Below, one piece after another: positions 9,134 to 17,702 of a DNA stretch of 64,000 nt. Both the position numbers and the translations under genes were made by a program. The notes beneath the pieces were generated by a model, which made no database searches, was not told where the DNA came from, and was given only the letters and a program-made list of their open reading frames with translations. Source of the stretch: Chryseobacterium formosum (lineage in GTDB: Bacteria; Bacteroidota; Bacteroidia; Flavobacteriales; Weeksellaceae); NCBI RefSeq assembly GCF_026460885.1, contig NZ_JAOVZW010000001.1:1-64000 (forward strand), in the 5' to 3' direction. How positions within the stretch are numbered: the first letter of the stretch is position 1; each line of letters opens with the position of its first letter.

Positions 9134-9601
9134 TTAAAATTTAAGTACTACCAATGCTTTCTTTATCTCAGAGTAAGGAATTTCTTTTTCCTCCTCCACA
9201 TCTACTTTACCTTTACCTACTTCTTTCGGTTTGCGATAACGCAGTACAAGAGTAATTTTTTCTTCATTCACTTTTGCAAGCTCACCTTCAACTTTTGAAG
9301 AATCATTCAGCAAAATTTCAATTTCTCTTCCGATATTTTTTTCAAACTGTCTCGGAATAGAAAGAGGCTCGCTTAATCCTGCAGACATTACCTGAAGGCT
9401 GAAATCATGCTCTTCACGATCCATATTAAACTCTATTGCACGGCTTGCATCCAAACAATCCTGTACAGTAACACCATTGTCACCATCCAAGATTACGGTA
9501 ATATCGTCGCCGGCAGAAAACTTCAAATCAATTAAGAATAAATCTTCTCTCGTCTGAAGAAAATCATTCAATAATGTTTCAATATTTTTTCTAAACTCCA
9601 T
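9134..9601 (-). CDS. rimP: Ribosome maturation factor RimP
   Basis: The 155-aa RimP assists 30S subunit assembly. The N-terminal alpha/beta domain contains DGDNGVTVQDCLDASRAIEF and the signature segment DFSLQVMSAGLSEPL; residues 85-155 form the SH3-like domain. It is the first gene of the rimP-nusA-infB operon, as in most bacteria. The leader upstream has a matched promoter and a terminator-like hairpin. Confidence 0.96.
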   Translation of the reverse strand: MEFRKNIETLLNDFLQTREDLFLIDLKFSAGDDITVILDGDNGVTVQDCLDASRAIEFNMDREEHDFSLQVMSAGLSEPLSIPRQFEKNIGREIEILLNDSSKVEGELAKVNEEKITLVLRYRKPKEVGKGKVDVEEEKEIPYSEIKKALVVLKF

Positions 9602-9627
9602 ATTATTAATGCTGATTTACCAGTACG

Positions 9628-9653
9628 AAAAAAGGCTTTCTCTTCGAAGCCTT
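9628..9653 (-). terminator. Terminator-like hairpin in the rimP operon leader (possible attenuator)
   Basis: On the minus strand AAGGCTT (9653-9647) pairs with AAGCCTT (9638-9632) around an 8-base loop, followed directly by a run of T (complement of 9633-9628). It sits between the promoter at 9678-9709 and the rimP ATG at 9601, so it lies inside the predicted mRNA leader. No other minus-strand gene ends here that it could serve. Confidence 0.6.
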
Positions 9654-9677
9654 CTCATTTTTTCCGTAAATCTTATG

Positions 9678-9709
9678 CAAATATATGACAATTTTATAAA
9701 ACATACAAA
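9678..9709 (-). promoter_or_regulatory. Promoter of rimP-nusA-infB
   Basis: On the minus strand TTTG (9709-9706) and TATATTTG (9685-9678) are separated by 20 bases, matching the Bacteroidota -33/-7 consensus. The predicted start of transcription near 9671 gives a leader of about 70 nt. Confidence 0.65.
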
Positions 9710-9853
9710 CAGACTTCATAATCAACAGAATAAGAATTTCACAAAATTTAAAAAATACAATAATTCTAAAGCCTTCTAAAACAATATATCATTTTAATTC
9801 ATGATATTTAATAAGTTATTATTCATTTAAAAAGACAGTGAAACAATTTTTAG

Positions 9854-9861
9854 TATTTTTG
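9854..9861 (+). promoter_or_regulatory. Candidate -7 box upstream of ugd
   Basis: TATTTTTG matches TAnnTTTG, 26 bases before the TTG start codon. No clear -33 element is seen. It would drive the start of the polysaccharide locus. Confidence 0.4.
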
Positions 9862-9887
9862 TCAGGAATTTTATAAAAACATATATT

Positions 9888-11198
9888 TTGAATATAACAA
9901 TAGTAGGAACAGGCTATGTAGGTTTGGTTACAGGAACTACCCTTGCAGAACTTGGCAATTCGGTTTATTGTGTTGACATCGATGAAAAAAAAGTAGAAGG
10001 AATGAAAAACGGCGTCGTACCTATTTACGAGCCGAATCTTGAAGAAATGTTCCTGAGAAATATTCAGGCAGAAAGATTATTTTTCACCACTAATTTAAGA
10101 GAAGCTTTAGATAAAAGCGAGGTTATTTACCTTGCACTACCTACTCCACCCGGAGAAGACGGCTCTGCAGATCTTTCTTACGTATTAAAAGTAGCTAATG
10201 ATATTGGCGAAATGATGACGAAATATAAAGTTATCGTTAATAAAAGTACGGTTCCTGTAGGAACAGCGAACAAAGTAAGAGAAACTATTGCAGCGAAAAC
10301 AACGATTGATTTTGATGTTGTTTCAAATCCTGAATTTCTAAGGGAAGGTTTTGCTGTAGAAGACTCGATGAATCCTGCAAGAGTAGTTGTAGGATCAAGC
10401 TCTGATAAAGCGAAAGATATTATGGCTAAAATTTATCAGCCATTTACCAATACCGGAATTCCTATTATTTTTATGGATGAAAAGTCTTCCGAACTTACAA
10501 AATATGCTTCCAACTCATTTTTAGCGGTAAAAATTACGTTTATGAATGAAATTGCCAACTATTGTGAAAAAGTTGGTGCTGATGTAGATAAAGTAAGGCT
10601 AGGAATGGGAAGTGATGACAGAATTGGTCATAGATTCTTATTTCCCGGGATCGGATATGGTGGAAGCTGTTTTCCGAAAGATGTGAAAGCTTTAATTAAA
10701 TCAGGAAAAGATGATGATTTTAATTTTCAGATTTTAGAAGCTACTGAAAAAGTGAATATTTCTCAAAAAGTGATTCTTGTTTCAGAAATTGAAAAATATT
10801 TCGGGGGGAATATTGAAGGAAAAACTATTGCTATATGGGGATTGGCTTTCAAAGCTAACACGGATGACATCAGAGAGGCATCTTCTTTAGATAACATCGA
10901 ATTACTTCTTCAAAAAGGTGCAAAAATAATTGCTTACGACCTCATCGCTGAGGAAAATGTAAGAAAATTATTAGGCGACAAAATATCTTATGCAAACACA
11001 ATGTATGATGCCTTGGAAGGATCAGATGCTTTGTTCATTGCCACAGAATGGCCGGAATTTAAAAATCCTAATTTTGATTTAATGGCCAAAAAGATGAATA
11101 ATAAAGCTATTTTTGACGGCAGGAATATATATCCTTTGGAAGTTCCTGAGCAAAATGGGTTTTATTATAAGAGTATTGGAAGAAAAACGATTAAGTAA
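9888..11198 (+). CDS. ugd: UDP-glucose 6-dehydrogenase
   Basis: This 436-aa protein of the UDP-glucose/GDP-mannose dehydrogenase family oxidises UDP-glucose to UDP-glucuronate with NAD+. It shows the N-terminal Rossmann motif GTGYVGLVTG, the central helical domain and the catalytic block GYGGSCFPKD (Cys261). The C-terminal domain carries WGLAFKANTDDIREA. The start is TTG, because no ATG precedes the Rossmann strand. UDP-glucose as substrate is the usual assignment; other UDP-hexoses are possible. It opens the glycan locus and is followed by rfbB and rfbA. Confidence 0.9.
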   Translation: MNITIVGTGYVGLVTGTTLAELGNSVYCVDIDEKKVEGMKNGVVPIYEPNLEEMFLRNIQAERLFFTTNLREALDKSEVIYLALPTPPGEDGSADLSYVLKVANDIGEMMTKYKVIVNKSTVPVGTANKVRETIAAKTTIDFDVVSNPEFLREGFAVEDSMNPARVVVGSSSDKAKDIMAKIYQPFTNTGIPIIFMDEKSSELTKYASNSFLAVKITFMNEIANYCEKVGADVDKVRLGMGSDDRIGHRFLFPGIGYGGSCFPKDVKALIKSGKDDDFNFQILEATEKVNISQKVILVSEIEKYFGGNIEGKTIAIWGLAFKANTDDIREASSLDNIELLLQKGAKIIAYDLIAEENVRKLLGDKISYANTMYDALEGSDALFIATEWPEFKNPNFDLMAKKMNNKAIFDGRNIYPLEVPEQNGFYYKSIGRKTIK

Positions 11199-11230
11199 GA
11201 GTCAAATAAAAAGAATCAAGTTTTAAACTA

Positions 11231-11238
11231 TAATTTTG
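11231..11238 (+). promoter_or_regulatory. Candidate -7 box upstream of rfbB
   Basis: TAATTTTG fits the TAnnTTTG consensus and lies 44 bases before the rfbB ATG in the 84-bp gap after ugd. Confidence 0.35.
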
Positions 11239-11282
11239 AAAACGCCAAAAGCAAAGCTATCGGCAAAAAGCATATAATAAAT

Positions 11283-12362
11283 ATGAAAAACATTATCATT
11301 ACAGGCGGAGCCGGTTTCATTGGCTCACATGTTGTAAGAGAATTTGTAAAAAATAATCCGGAATCTACCATCATCAATCTTGATGCTTTAACGTATGCCG
11401 GAAATCTTGAAAACTTAAAAGATATTGAAAATGAACCTAATTATGTTTTCGAAAAAGCAGACATCACAAAACCTGAAGAATTAAGAAAGGTTTTCGAAAA
11501 ATATAATCCGGATGCAGTAATTCATTTGGCTGCAGAAAGCCATGTGGACAGAAGTATTACAGATCCGATGGCATTTATCAACACCAATGTAAATGGAACT
11601 GCCAATCTTTTGAATCTTTGTAAAGAATTCTGGACTTTAAACGAAGATCACACCCACGGAAGATTCCCAGATGAAAAGAGAACAAATCTTTTCTATCACG
11701 TTTCTACAGATGAAGTTTACGGGAGTTTGGGCGAGACAGGATTTTTCTTAGAAACAACATCTTACGATCCACAATCTCCATATTCGGCATCAAAAGCAGC
11801 TTCTGACCATTTGGTAAGAGCTTACGGAAATACTTACGGAATGCCGTTTATTGTTTCTAACTGTTCGAACAATTATGGCCCGAATCATTTTCCTGAAAAA
11901 TTAATTCCGCTTTGTATTTCAAATATTATTAACGAAAAGCCTTTACCAATTTACGGTGACGGAAAATATACAAGAGACTGGTTATTTGTAATTGACCATG
12001 CAAAAGCAATCCACCAAATTTTCAATGATGCTAAAACAGGAGAAACTTACAATATCGGCGGTTTCAACGAATGGCAAAATATTGATTTGGTAAAAGAATT
12101 AATTAAGCAAATGGATGAAAAGTTAGGAAATCCTGCAGGACATTCTGAAAAATTAATTACTTACGTAAAAGACAGACCGGGTCACGACAAACGTTATGCA
12201 ATTGATGCAACAAAATTAAATTCTGAACTAGGCTGGAAACCTTCCGTAACTTTCGAACAAGGATTAGGAAAAACAATCGATTGGTTCTTGGGAAATAAAG
12301 AATGGCTGGAAAATGTGACCAGCGGAGATTATCAGAAATACTACGAAAAGCAATACAACTAA
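11283..12362 (+). CDS. rfbB: dTDP-glucose 4,6-dehydratase
   Basis: This 359-aa extended SDR converts dTDP-glucose to dTDP-4-keto-6-deoxyglucose. It has the NAD-binding motif GGAGFIGSH near the N-terminus, the STDEVYG block with catalytic Asp/Glu, the active-site YSASKAASD (YxxxK), and the family sequence [17 protein letters not shown]. Length is typical. It lies 11 bp before rfbA; no rmlC or rmlD homologue follows, so the product is probably not channelled to rhamnose here but to the FdtA/FdtB branch. Confidence 0.95.
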   Translation: MKNIIITGGAGFIGSHVVREFVKNNPESTIINLDALTYAGNLENLKDIENEPNYVFEKADITKPEELRKVFEKYNPDAVIHLAAESHVDRSITDPMAFINTNVNGTANLLNLCKEFWTLNEDHTHGRFPDEKRTNLFYHVSTDEVYGSLGETGFFLETTSYDPQSPYSASKAASDHLVRAYGNTYGMPFIVSNCSNNYGPNHFPEKLIPLCISNIINEKPLPIYGDGKYTRDWLFVIDHAKAIHQIFNDAKTGETYNIGGFNEWQNIDLVKELIKQMDEKLGNPAGHSEKLITYVKDRPGHDKRYAIDATKLNSELGWKPSVTFEQGLGKTIDWFLGNKEWLENVTSGDYQKYYEKQYN

Positions 12363-12373
12363 TAACCCACAAG

Positions 12374-13237
12374 ATGAAAGGAATAATATTAGCCGGAGGT
12401 TCCGGAACCAGACTTTACCCTCTTACCATTGCCGTAAGCAAACAATTAATGCCTGTTTACGACAAACCGATGATTTATTATCCTCTATCTACTTTACTTT
12501 TAGCGGGAATTAAAGATATTTTGATTATCACTACTCCACATGATCAGGCAGGATTTATCAAGCTTTTAGGAGATGGCTCACAAATCGGATGTAATATTGA
12601 ATATGTAGTACAGCCAAGTCCAGATGGATTAGCACAGGCTTTTATTTTGGGAGATCAGTTTATTGGAAATGATTCTGCAGCATTGGTTTTAGGAGATAAT
12701 ATTTTTTATGGTTCAGAAATGGGAACTTTATTGAAAAATAAGACCGATCCAAATGGCGGTGTTGTTTTCGCATATCACGTTTCAGATCCTGAGAGATATG
12801 GAGTTGTAGAATTTGATGACAACTTCAAAGCTGTTTCTATTGAAGAAAAACCGTTGCACCCAAAATCAAATTATGCAGTTCCAGGATTATATTTTTATGA
12901 TAATGAAGTTGTAGAAATTGCCAAAAACATTCAGCCTTCTCCAAGAGGCGAACTTGAAATTACTGATGTAAACAATGTTTATTTAAGCAAAGGAAAACTG
13001 GAAGTTGGTGTTTTAGATAGGGGTACTGCTTGGCTAGACACCGGAACATTTGATTCTTTAAATGATGCTTCAGAATTTGTAAGCGTTATCGAAAAAAGAC
13101 AGGGCTTTAAAATAGGATGTATTGAAGAAATTGCTTTTAGAAACGGATTTATCAATGAAGAGAAACTTCTTGAGACTGCCGTGAAATATGGTAAAAGTGG
13201 GTATGGGGAATACTTAAAGAAACTTGTCATTAAATAA
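12374..13237 (+). CDS. rfbA: Glucose-1-phosphate thymidylyltransferase
   Basis: This 287-aa nucleotidyltransferase makes dTDP-glucose from glucose-1-phosphate and dTTP. It shows [11 protein letters not shown] at residues 8-18, the [16 protein letters not shown] block and the GDNIFYG metal-site segment, all standard for RmlA. The start at 12374 (MKGIILAGG) is chosen; an upstream in-frame ATG at 12302 would add 24 unrelated residues overlapping rfbB. A terminator follows at 13263-13292. Confidence 0.95.
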   Translation: MKGIILAGGSGTRLYPLTIAVSKQLMPVYDKPMIYYPLSTLLLAGIKDILIITTPHDQAGFIKLLGDGSQIGCNIEYVVQPSPDGLAQAFILGDQFIGNDSAALVLGDNIFYGSEMGTLLKNKTDPNGGVVFAYHVSDPERYGVVEFDDNFKAVSIEEKPLHPKSNYAVPGLYFYDNEVVEIAKNIQPSPRGELEITDVNNVYLSKGKLEVGVLDRGTAWLDTGTFDSLNDASEFVSVIEKRQGFKIGCIEEIAFRNGFINEEKLLETAVKYGKSGYGEYLKKLVIK

Positions 13238-13262
13238 TATAAATTATTTAACAAAATACACC

Positions 13263-13292
13263 AAGCTATTGACTAAAGTCAGTAGCTTTTTT
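13263..13292 (+). terminator. Intrinsic terminator after rfbA
   Basis: AAGCTATTGACT (13263-13274) pairs with AGTCAGTAGCTT (13277-13288) with one G-U pair, followed by TTTT. It separates ugd-rfbB-rfbA from the ABC transporter genes. Confidence 0.8.
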
Positions 13293-13388
13293 GTTCAAAA
13301 AAAATAAATATTATTATATTTACTCTGCATTTATCTGAATATGAAGAAGATTTCACGATTCAGTAAACTATAAATCGATTAATTATTT

Positions 13389-13396
13389 TAAATTTG
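13389..13396 (+). promoter_or_regulatory. Candidate -7 box for the ABC transporter operon
   Basis: TAAATTTG matches the consensus exactly and ends 16 bases before the ATG at 13413, just downstream of the rfbA terminator. Confidence 0.5.
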
Positions 13397-13412
13397 TAAA
13401 AATTCCCCACAA

Positions 13413-14270
13413 ATGAATGAACCACAACAGAAGTGGACAGAAACTATTGAGTCTAATCACTCTTTATTTCAACTCAATTTAAAAGAAGTATGGCGATACC
13501 GTGACTTGGTCTTAATGTTTGTAAAGAGAGATTTTATTTCGTCTTTTAAGCAAACAATTTTAGGCCCGCTTTGGTTTTTCATCAATCCTATTTTAACTAC
13601 TATAGTTTTTACACTTGTTTTTGGAAACATTGCTAATTTGCCAACAGATGGCATTCCTCCTATACTATTTTATTTGGCAGGAAACACACTTTGGGGATAT
13701 TTTAGCACTACAATGCTAAGCGTATCAAATGTTTTTACAGGAAACGCAGGGATGTTCGGAAAAGTATATTTTCCTAGACTAGTAACTCCGATTTCTACAA
13801 TTATCTCAAGTTTCATGCGACTTGCTATACAGCTACTCCTATTTTGGATCGTTTTGGCGTATTACATATCCAAAGGTGAAGTACAACCAAATTCTTGGGC
13901 ATTTTTCTTTCCTGTTTTAATTATTTTTTTAGCTTTATTTTCTTTAGGATTAGGAATGATATTTTCCTCACTTACTACAAAATACAGAGATTTGTCTTTA
14001 TTATTAGGGTTTGGGGTGAGTTTATTCATGTGGTTTACACCTGTTATTTTGCCAACCTCATTAGTAAAACGACAATTAGGAAGTTACGGTTTTTTGGCAG
14101 ATTTGAATCCTTTAACACCTATTTTTGAGTGTTTTAAATATGGATTTATTGGTTCCGGAGATTTTAATATCACAAGACTTTTATTTAGTTTTATATTTAT
14201 CATTATTATATTATTAATCGGAATTGTTATTTTCAATAAATCTGAAAAATCATTTATAGACACTGTTTAA
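13413..14270 (+). CDS. wzm: Polysaccharide ABC transporter permease (Wzm-like)
   Basis: This 285-aa inner-membrane protein of the ABC-2/Wzm family has about six hydrophobic spans (roughly 60-80, 90-115, 135-160, 168-190, 198-215, 255-278). The cytoplasmic N-terminus (WRYRDLVLMFVKRDFISSFKQTILGPLW) is the family's coupling and gate-helix region. It partners with the ATPase at 14329 to flip a lipid-linked polymer to the periplasm. This implies an ABC-dependent O-antigen or similar glycan rather than a Wzx/Wzy pathway; no Wzx or Wzy is recognised in the window. Confidence 0.92.
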   Translation: MNEPQQKWTETIESNHSLFQLNLKEVWRYRDLVLMFVKRDFISSFKQTILGPLWFFINPILTTIVFTLVFGNIANLPTDGIPPILFYLAGNTLWGYFSTTMLSVSNVFTGNAGMFGKVYFPRLVTPISTIISSFMRLAIQLLLFWIVLAYYISKGEVQPNSWAFFFPVLIIFLALFSLGLGMIFSSLTTKYRDLSLLLGFGVSLFMWFTPVILPTSLVKRQLGSYGFLADLNPLTPIFECFKYGFIGSGDFNITRLLFSFIFIIIILLIGIVIFNKSEKSFIDTV

Positions 14271-14328
14271 AGGAGTGATGATAATTATCACTAAATAGTT
14301 GATTAAAAATTTATATTAAATTAAACAC

Positions 14329-15597
14329 ATGCTTGCACTAAAGGCAGAAAACATATCGAAACAATACCGACTCGGACAGGTAGGAACAGGGACATTAACT
14401 CATGACCTCAATAGGTTTTGGCATAAAGTAAGAGGAAAAGAAGACCCCTACCTTAAAATAGGAGAATCTAATGATAGAAGTACTAAAGGCGGCTCAGAAT
14501 ATGTGTGGTCACTTCAGGATATTAATTTTGAAATCCAACAAGGTGATGCCGTTGGAATTATTGGCAGAAACGGTGCCGGAAAATCTACTCTTTTAAAACT
14601 TCTCAGTAAGGTCACAAAACCTACTACAGGAAAAATCTATACCAATGGCAGAATTGCTTCACTTTTGGAAGTAGGAACAGGTTTTCACCCTGAAATGACA
14701 GGTCGCGAAAACGTCTTTCTTAATGGTGCTATTTTAGGAATGACTAAAAAAGAAATTACCCGAAAATTTGATGAGATCGTAGATTTCTCCGGAGTTGAAA
14801 GATACATAGATACTCCAGTAAAAAGATATTCTTCCGGAATGTACGTAAGGTTAGCTTTCGCTGTTGCAGCTCACCTAGAATCTGAAATTCTTATTGTTGA
14901 TGAGGTTTTAGCAGTAGGAGATGCAGATTTTCAAAAAAAATGTTTAGGAAAAATGGGTGATGTTACAAAAGGAGAAGGAAGAACAATTCTATTTGTAAGT
15001 CATAATATGGCGGCTGTGAAAAGTCTTTGCAACAACGGAATTTTATTAGATAAAGGTAGTGTTGTCTCTACTGGAAATATTATAGAAGTGGTGAACGAGT
15101 ATCAAAAAAACTCTAATCTTATCCAAAATTATTATTCTTCCGGCAATATTAGCGAGAGCATCGGGAACGAAAATATTAAAATTTTAGAATTTTCAATTAA
15201 ATCTAAAAATACTGAGTTAATTACTATCTCTTCTGAAATTGCAGGAAAAATAGTATTCTATAATGTTCGAGAAAATATAAATTTAGATTGTACAATAGAA
15301 CTTTTAACTTTTGAAGAAATTCCGGTTTTTCACACCGGCTGCATTCTTAGCGAAAATAGAGACTCAAAAAAAGGGATTTACACCTTAGACTTTGCAATTC
15401 CAAGTGGACTTTTGAATGCGGGTAATTATTATTTTAAAGTAATCTTTGGCGAAAATCAAAGGTATATTCTCTATATAAATGAACAAATTTGCAGTTTTGA
15501 AATTATGAATGAAAGTTCATCATCAAACAGCTCTATATTACCTGGAATTATAAGACAAAACCTAAATTTTCAAATTAACTATGAGCCACAATTATAA
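14329..15597 (+). CDS. wzt: Polysaccharide ABC transporter ATP-binding protein with C-terminal extension (Wzt-like)
   Basis: This is a 422-aa ATPase. Residues 1-245 form the nucleotide-binding domain: Walker A GRNGAGKST (79-87), signature YSSGMYVRLAFA, Walker B ILIVDEVLAVGD and the switch His in FVSHN. Residues about 265-422 are a beta-rich extension like the carbohydrate-binding domain of Wzt proteins that recognises the finished chain end before export. Its 3' end overlaps the ketoisomerase gene by 17 bp, so export and sugar synthesis are co-expressed. Confidence 0.92.
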   Translation: MLALKAENISKQYRLGQVGTGTLTHDLNRFWHKVRGKEDPYLKIGESNDRSTKGGSEYVWSLQDINFEIQQGDAVGIIGRNGAGKSTLLKLLSKVTKPTTGKIYTNGRIASLLEVGTGFHPEMTGRENVFLNGAILGMTKKEITRKFDEIVDFSGVERYIDTPVKRYSSGMYVRLAFAVAAHLESEILIVDEVLAVGDADFQKKCLGKMGDVTKGEGRTILFVSHNMAAVKSLCNNGILLDKGSVVSTGNIIEVVNEYQKNSNLIQNYYSSGNISESIGNENIKILEFSIKSKNTELITISSEIAGKIVFYNVRENINLDCTIELLTFEEIPVFHTGCILSENRDSKKGIYTLDFAIPSGLLNAGNYYFKVIFGENQRYILYINEQICSFEIMNESSSSNSSILPGIIRQNLNFQINYEPQL

Positions 15598-15982
15598 AAA
15601 ACCAACACTCATTGATTTTTCCAGAACAGGAGACCGTTCTACTGGCTATATTTCAATTGCTGAAAAAGAAAGACTTCCTTTTGTTCCTAAAAGAATATAC
15701 TGGACGTATTTTACACCCGAAGATGTTGTAAGAGGTTTTCATTCTCATCACAATTTGGAGCAAGTACTTATTGCAATGGCAGGGAAAATAACTTTGAATA
15801 TTGAAACAAATGATGGAGAATTATTTGAGTTTATCTTAGATTCTCCGGACAAAGGAGTTTATATACCAAAGCAATGTTGGCGTACAATGAAATACAGCCA
15901 CAATGCTGTTCAAATGTGTATTGCAAGCATGGAATACGATGAAAGTGATTATATAAGAGATTATAGCTTGTTCAAAAAATAA
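15581..15982 (+). CDS. FdtA/QdtA-family sugar 3,4-ketoisomerase (cupin)
   Basis: This 133-aa cupin of the FdtA/QdtA (WxcM-like) family shifts the keto group of dTDP-4-keto-6-deoxyglucose to C3. The RGFHSHHNLEQ motif (residues 51-61, with His54 and His56 as candidate catalytic bases) and GVYIPKQCWRTM are typical. Whether it yields the galacto (Fdt) or gluco (Qdt) epimer cannot be told from the sequence. It supplies substrate for the aminotransferase at 18643. Confidence 0.88.
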   Translation: MSHNYKKPTLIDFSRTGDRSTGYISIAEKERLPFVPKRIYWTYFTPEDVVRGFHSHHNLEQVLIAMAGKITLNIETNDGELFEFILDSPDKGVYIPKQCWRTMKYSHNAVQMCIASMEYDESDYIRDYSLFKK

Positions 15983-15996
15983 TATCAGCAAAAGTT

Positions 15997-16965
15997 TTGG
16001 AAGTTATAAAATATACTGAAGAATTCCGAAAAGACTGGGAAGAATTTATTACCACCGCTATTAATGGTAATTTTTTGCATTCCAGAGCTTTCTATGATCA
16101 TAATGAGCAAAATATAAAAGATGATTTTTCGCTGCTTTTTATGAAAAAAAATAAAATTGTGGCAGTACTTCCTGCAATTATTTTTACCAAGGATGGGAAA
16201 AAAATTATAAATTCTCATGCAAGAAGTACATATGGTGGTTTTATTATATCAAAAGGCATTGGAGTTAAAGACGCTTTAGAGCTTTTAGATTTAACACTTA
16301 ATGTTGCCAAAGAAGAATTGGCAGACGAAATTGTTGTTAGAAATCCATTCAAAATATTTTACGAAACCATTAGTGAAGAAACAGATTATGCAATGTGGTA
16401 TTATGGTTTTGAGATCAAGTATAGAGAGCTCGAAACATATATAGACCTAAGACCTTCTATTGATGTTATAAAAAAACAGTATGATAAGGGCACTAAATAC
16501 AATACTGTAAAAGCCTGGAAAAATGTACAGGTACAGGAAACAGAGGATTTCGAAGGATATTGGGATATTTTATCTAAAAATCTCTTTGAAAAATATCAAA
16601 AACAGCCTACACATTCTATTGAGACTATACTAAATCTTCGCAATAATGTTGGGAAAGAAAAAGTTAAACTATTTGGTGCTTACCACGAAAATATTTTGAT
16701 TGCAGGTTGCGTCATATTTGTTTTAAACAAAAGCATTCACGCACAGTATATTGCACAAGACAACAGTTATCAAGAATTCAGACCAATTAATGCAATTATC
16801 GATTATATTATTGATTGGGGGAAACAAGAAGGTTTCAACTTCTTCAATTTGGGAACTGCAAATGAAAATGAGGGTAGATTTATCAACGAAGGGCTTTTCC
16901 ATTTTAAAGAAAGCTTTGGAGGAAGAGGAGTATTAAGAGAAACTTTATACAAAAAATTACATTAA
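15997..16965 (+). CDS. GNAT/FemAB-like acyltransferase
   Basis: This 322-aa cytosolic protein resembles the FemAB-like tandem GNAT fold (GNAT acetyltransferase-like, BioF2 group). It has a C-terminal HAQYIAQDNSYQEFRPINAI segment followed by GFNFFNLGTANEN. The start is TTG, 14 bp after the ketoisomerase stop. Position among FdtA/FdtB genes suggests N-acylation of an amino sugar, but FemAB-like proteins can also transfer amino acids to amino sugars or peptides. Substrate is unknown. Confidence 0.7.
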   Translation: MEVIKYTEEFRKDWEEFITTAINGNFLHSRAFYDHNEQNIKDDFSLLFMKKNKIVAVLPAIIFTKDGKKIINSHARSTYGGFIISKGIGVKDALELLDLTLNVAKEELADEIVVRNPFKIFYETISEETDYAMWYYGFEIKYRELETYIDLRPSIDVIKKQYDKGTKYNTVKAWKNVQVQETEDFEGYWDILSKNLFEKYQKQPTHSIETILNLRNNVGKEKVKLFGAYHENILIAGCVIFVLNKSIHAQYIAQDNSYQEFRPINAIIDYIIDWGKQEGFNFFNLGTANENEGRFINEGLFHFKESFGGRGVLRETLYKKLH

Positions 16966-16967
16966 AT

Positions 16968-17654
16968 ATGGAAAAACAAAAAAAACTAATTATTGTAGGA
17001 TTGGGCGAAACTGCCGAAATCGCATACGAGTATTTCACCTACGATTCTCCTTACGAAGTAATCGGGTTTAGTGTAAATAAAGAATTTCTTACAGAAAACA
17101 ACCCATATCAACTTCCTGTTTATCCTTTTGAAGAATTAGAAAATTTATTTCCACCGAGTGAAGTAGATGTTTATGTTGCTGTTTCGTACGTTCAACTAAA
17201 CAGAGTCAGAAAAAAAATGTTTCTTGAGGCAAAAGCAAAAGGATATACTTGTGCAAGCTACATCAGCAGTAAAGCTTTTGTTTGGAGAAATGTACAGGTT
17301 GGAGAAAACGTGTTTATTTTTGAAAACAATGTAATTCAACATCATGTAAAACTGGGAGACAATATCATTTTATGGTCGGGGAATCATATTGGTCACAGAA
17401 CAGAAATTCAAGACCATGTTTATATTTCTTCGCACGTGGTAATTTCTGGTTTTTGCGTTATAGGAGAAAGTTCTTTCTTGGGAGTAAACAGTACTTTTAA
17501 TGATAATATAACATTAGGAAATGACAATATTGTTGGTAGCGGATCTCTCATTGTGAAAAACTCTGAAGATGGAAAGCTATTAGTAGGTTCTCCTGCAAGA
17601 CCAAGTTCTAAGACAAGCTATGAAGCTTTTCAAGTTTCTGAAGAATATTTATAA
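16968..17654 (+). CDS. NeuD/PglD-like sugar acyltransferase (left-handed beta-helix)
   Basis: This 228-aa protein has an N-terminal Rossmann-like PglD_N domain (residues 1-85, IIVGLGETAEIAYEYF) and a C-terminal hexapeptide-repeat beta-helix (about 90-215, with LGDNIILWSGNHIGHRTEIQ and LGNDNIVGSGSLI). His131 or nearby His (GNHIGH) is the likely catalytic base. It lies 2 bp after the GNAT-like gene and is the best candidate for the N-acetyltransferase that finishes a dTDP-3-acetamido-3,6-dideoxyhexose; O-acetylation is an alternative. Confidence 0.8.
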   Translation: MEKQKKLIIVGLGETAEIAYEYFTYDSPYEVIGFSVNKEFLTENNPYQLPVYPFEELENLFPPSEVDVYVAVSYVQLNRVRKKMFLEAKAKGYTCASYISSKAFVWRNVQVGENVFIFENNVIQHHVKLGDNIILWSGNHIGHRTEIQDHVYISSHVVISGFCVIGESSFLGVNSTFNDNITLGNDNIVGSGSLIVKNSEDGKLLVGSPARPSSKTSYEAFQVSEEYL

Positions 17655-17702
17655 TGTTTAAAAACGTTAATAAATTACTTTTAATTAAATAAGTACTTTT
17701 TT

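Noticed and set aside
12302..12373. Upstream start for rfbA
   Set aside because: It would add 24 residues overlapping the rfbB end; the family starts at MKGIILAGG.
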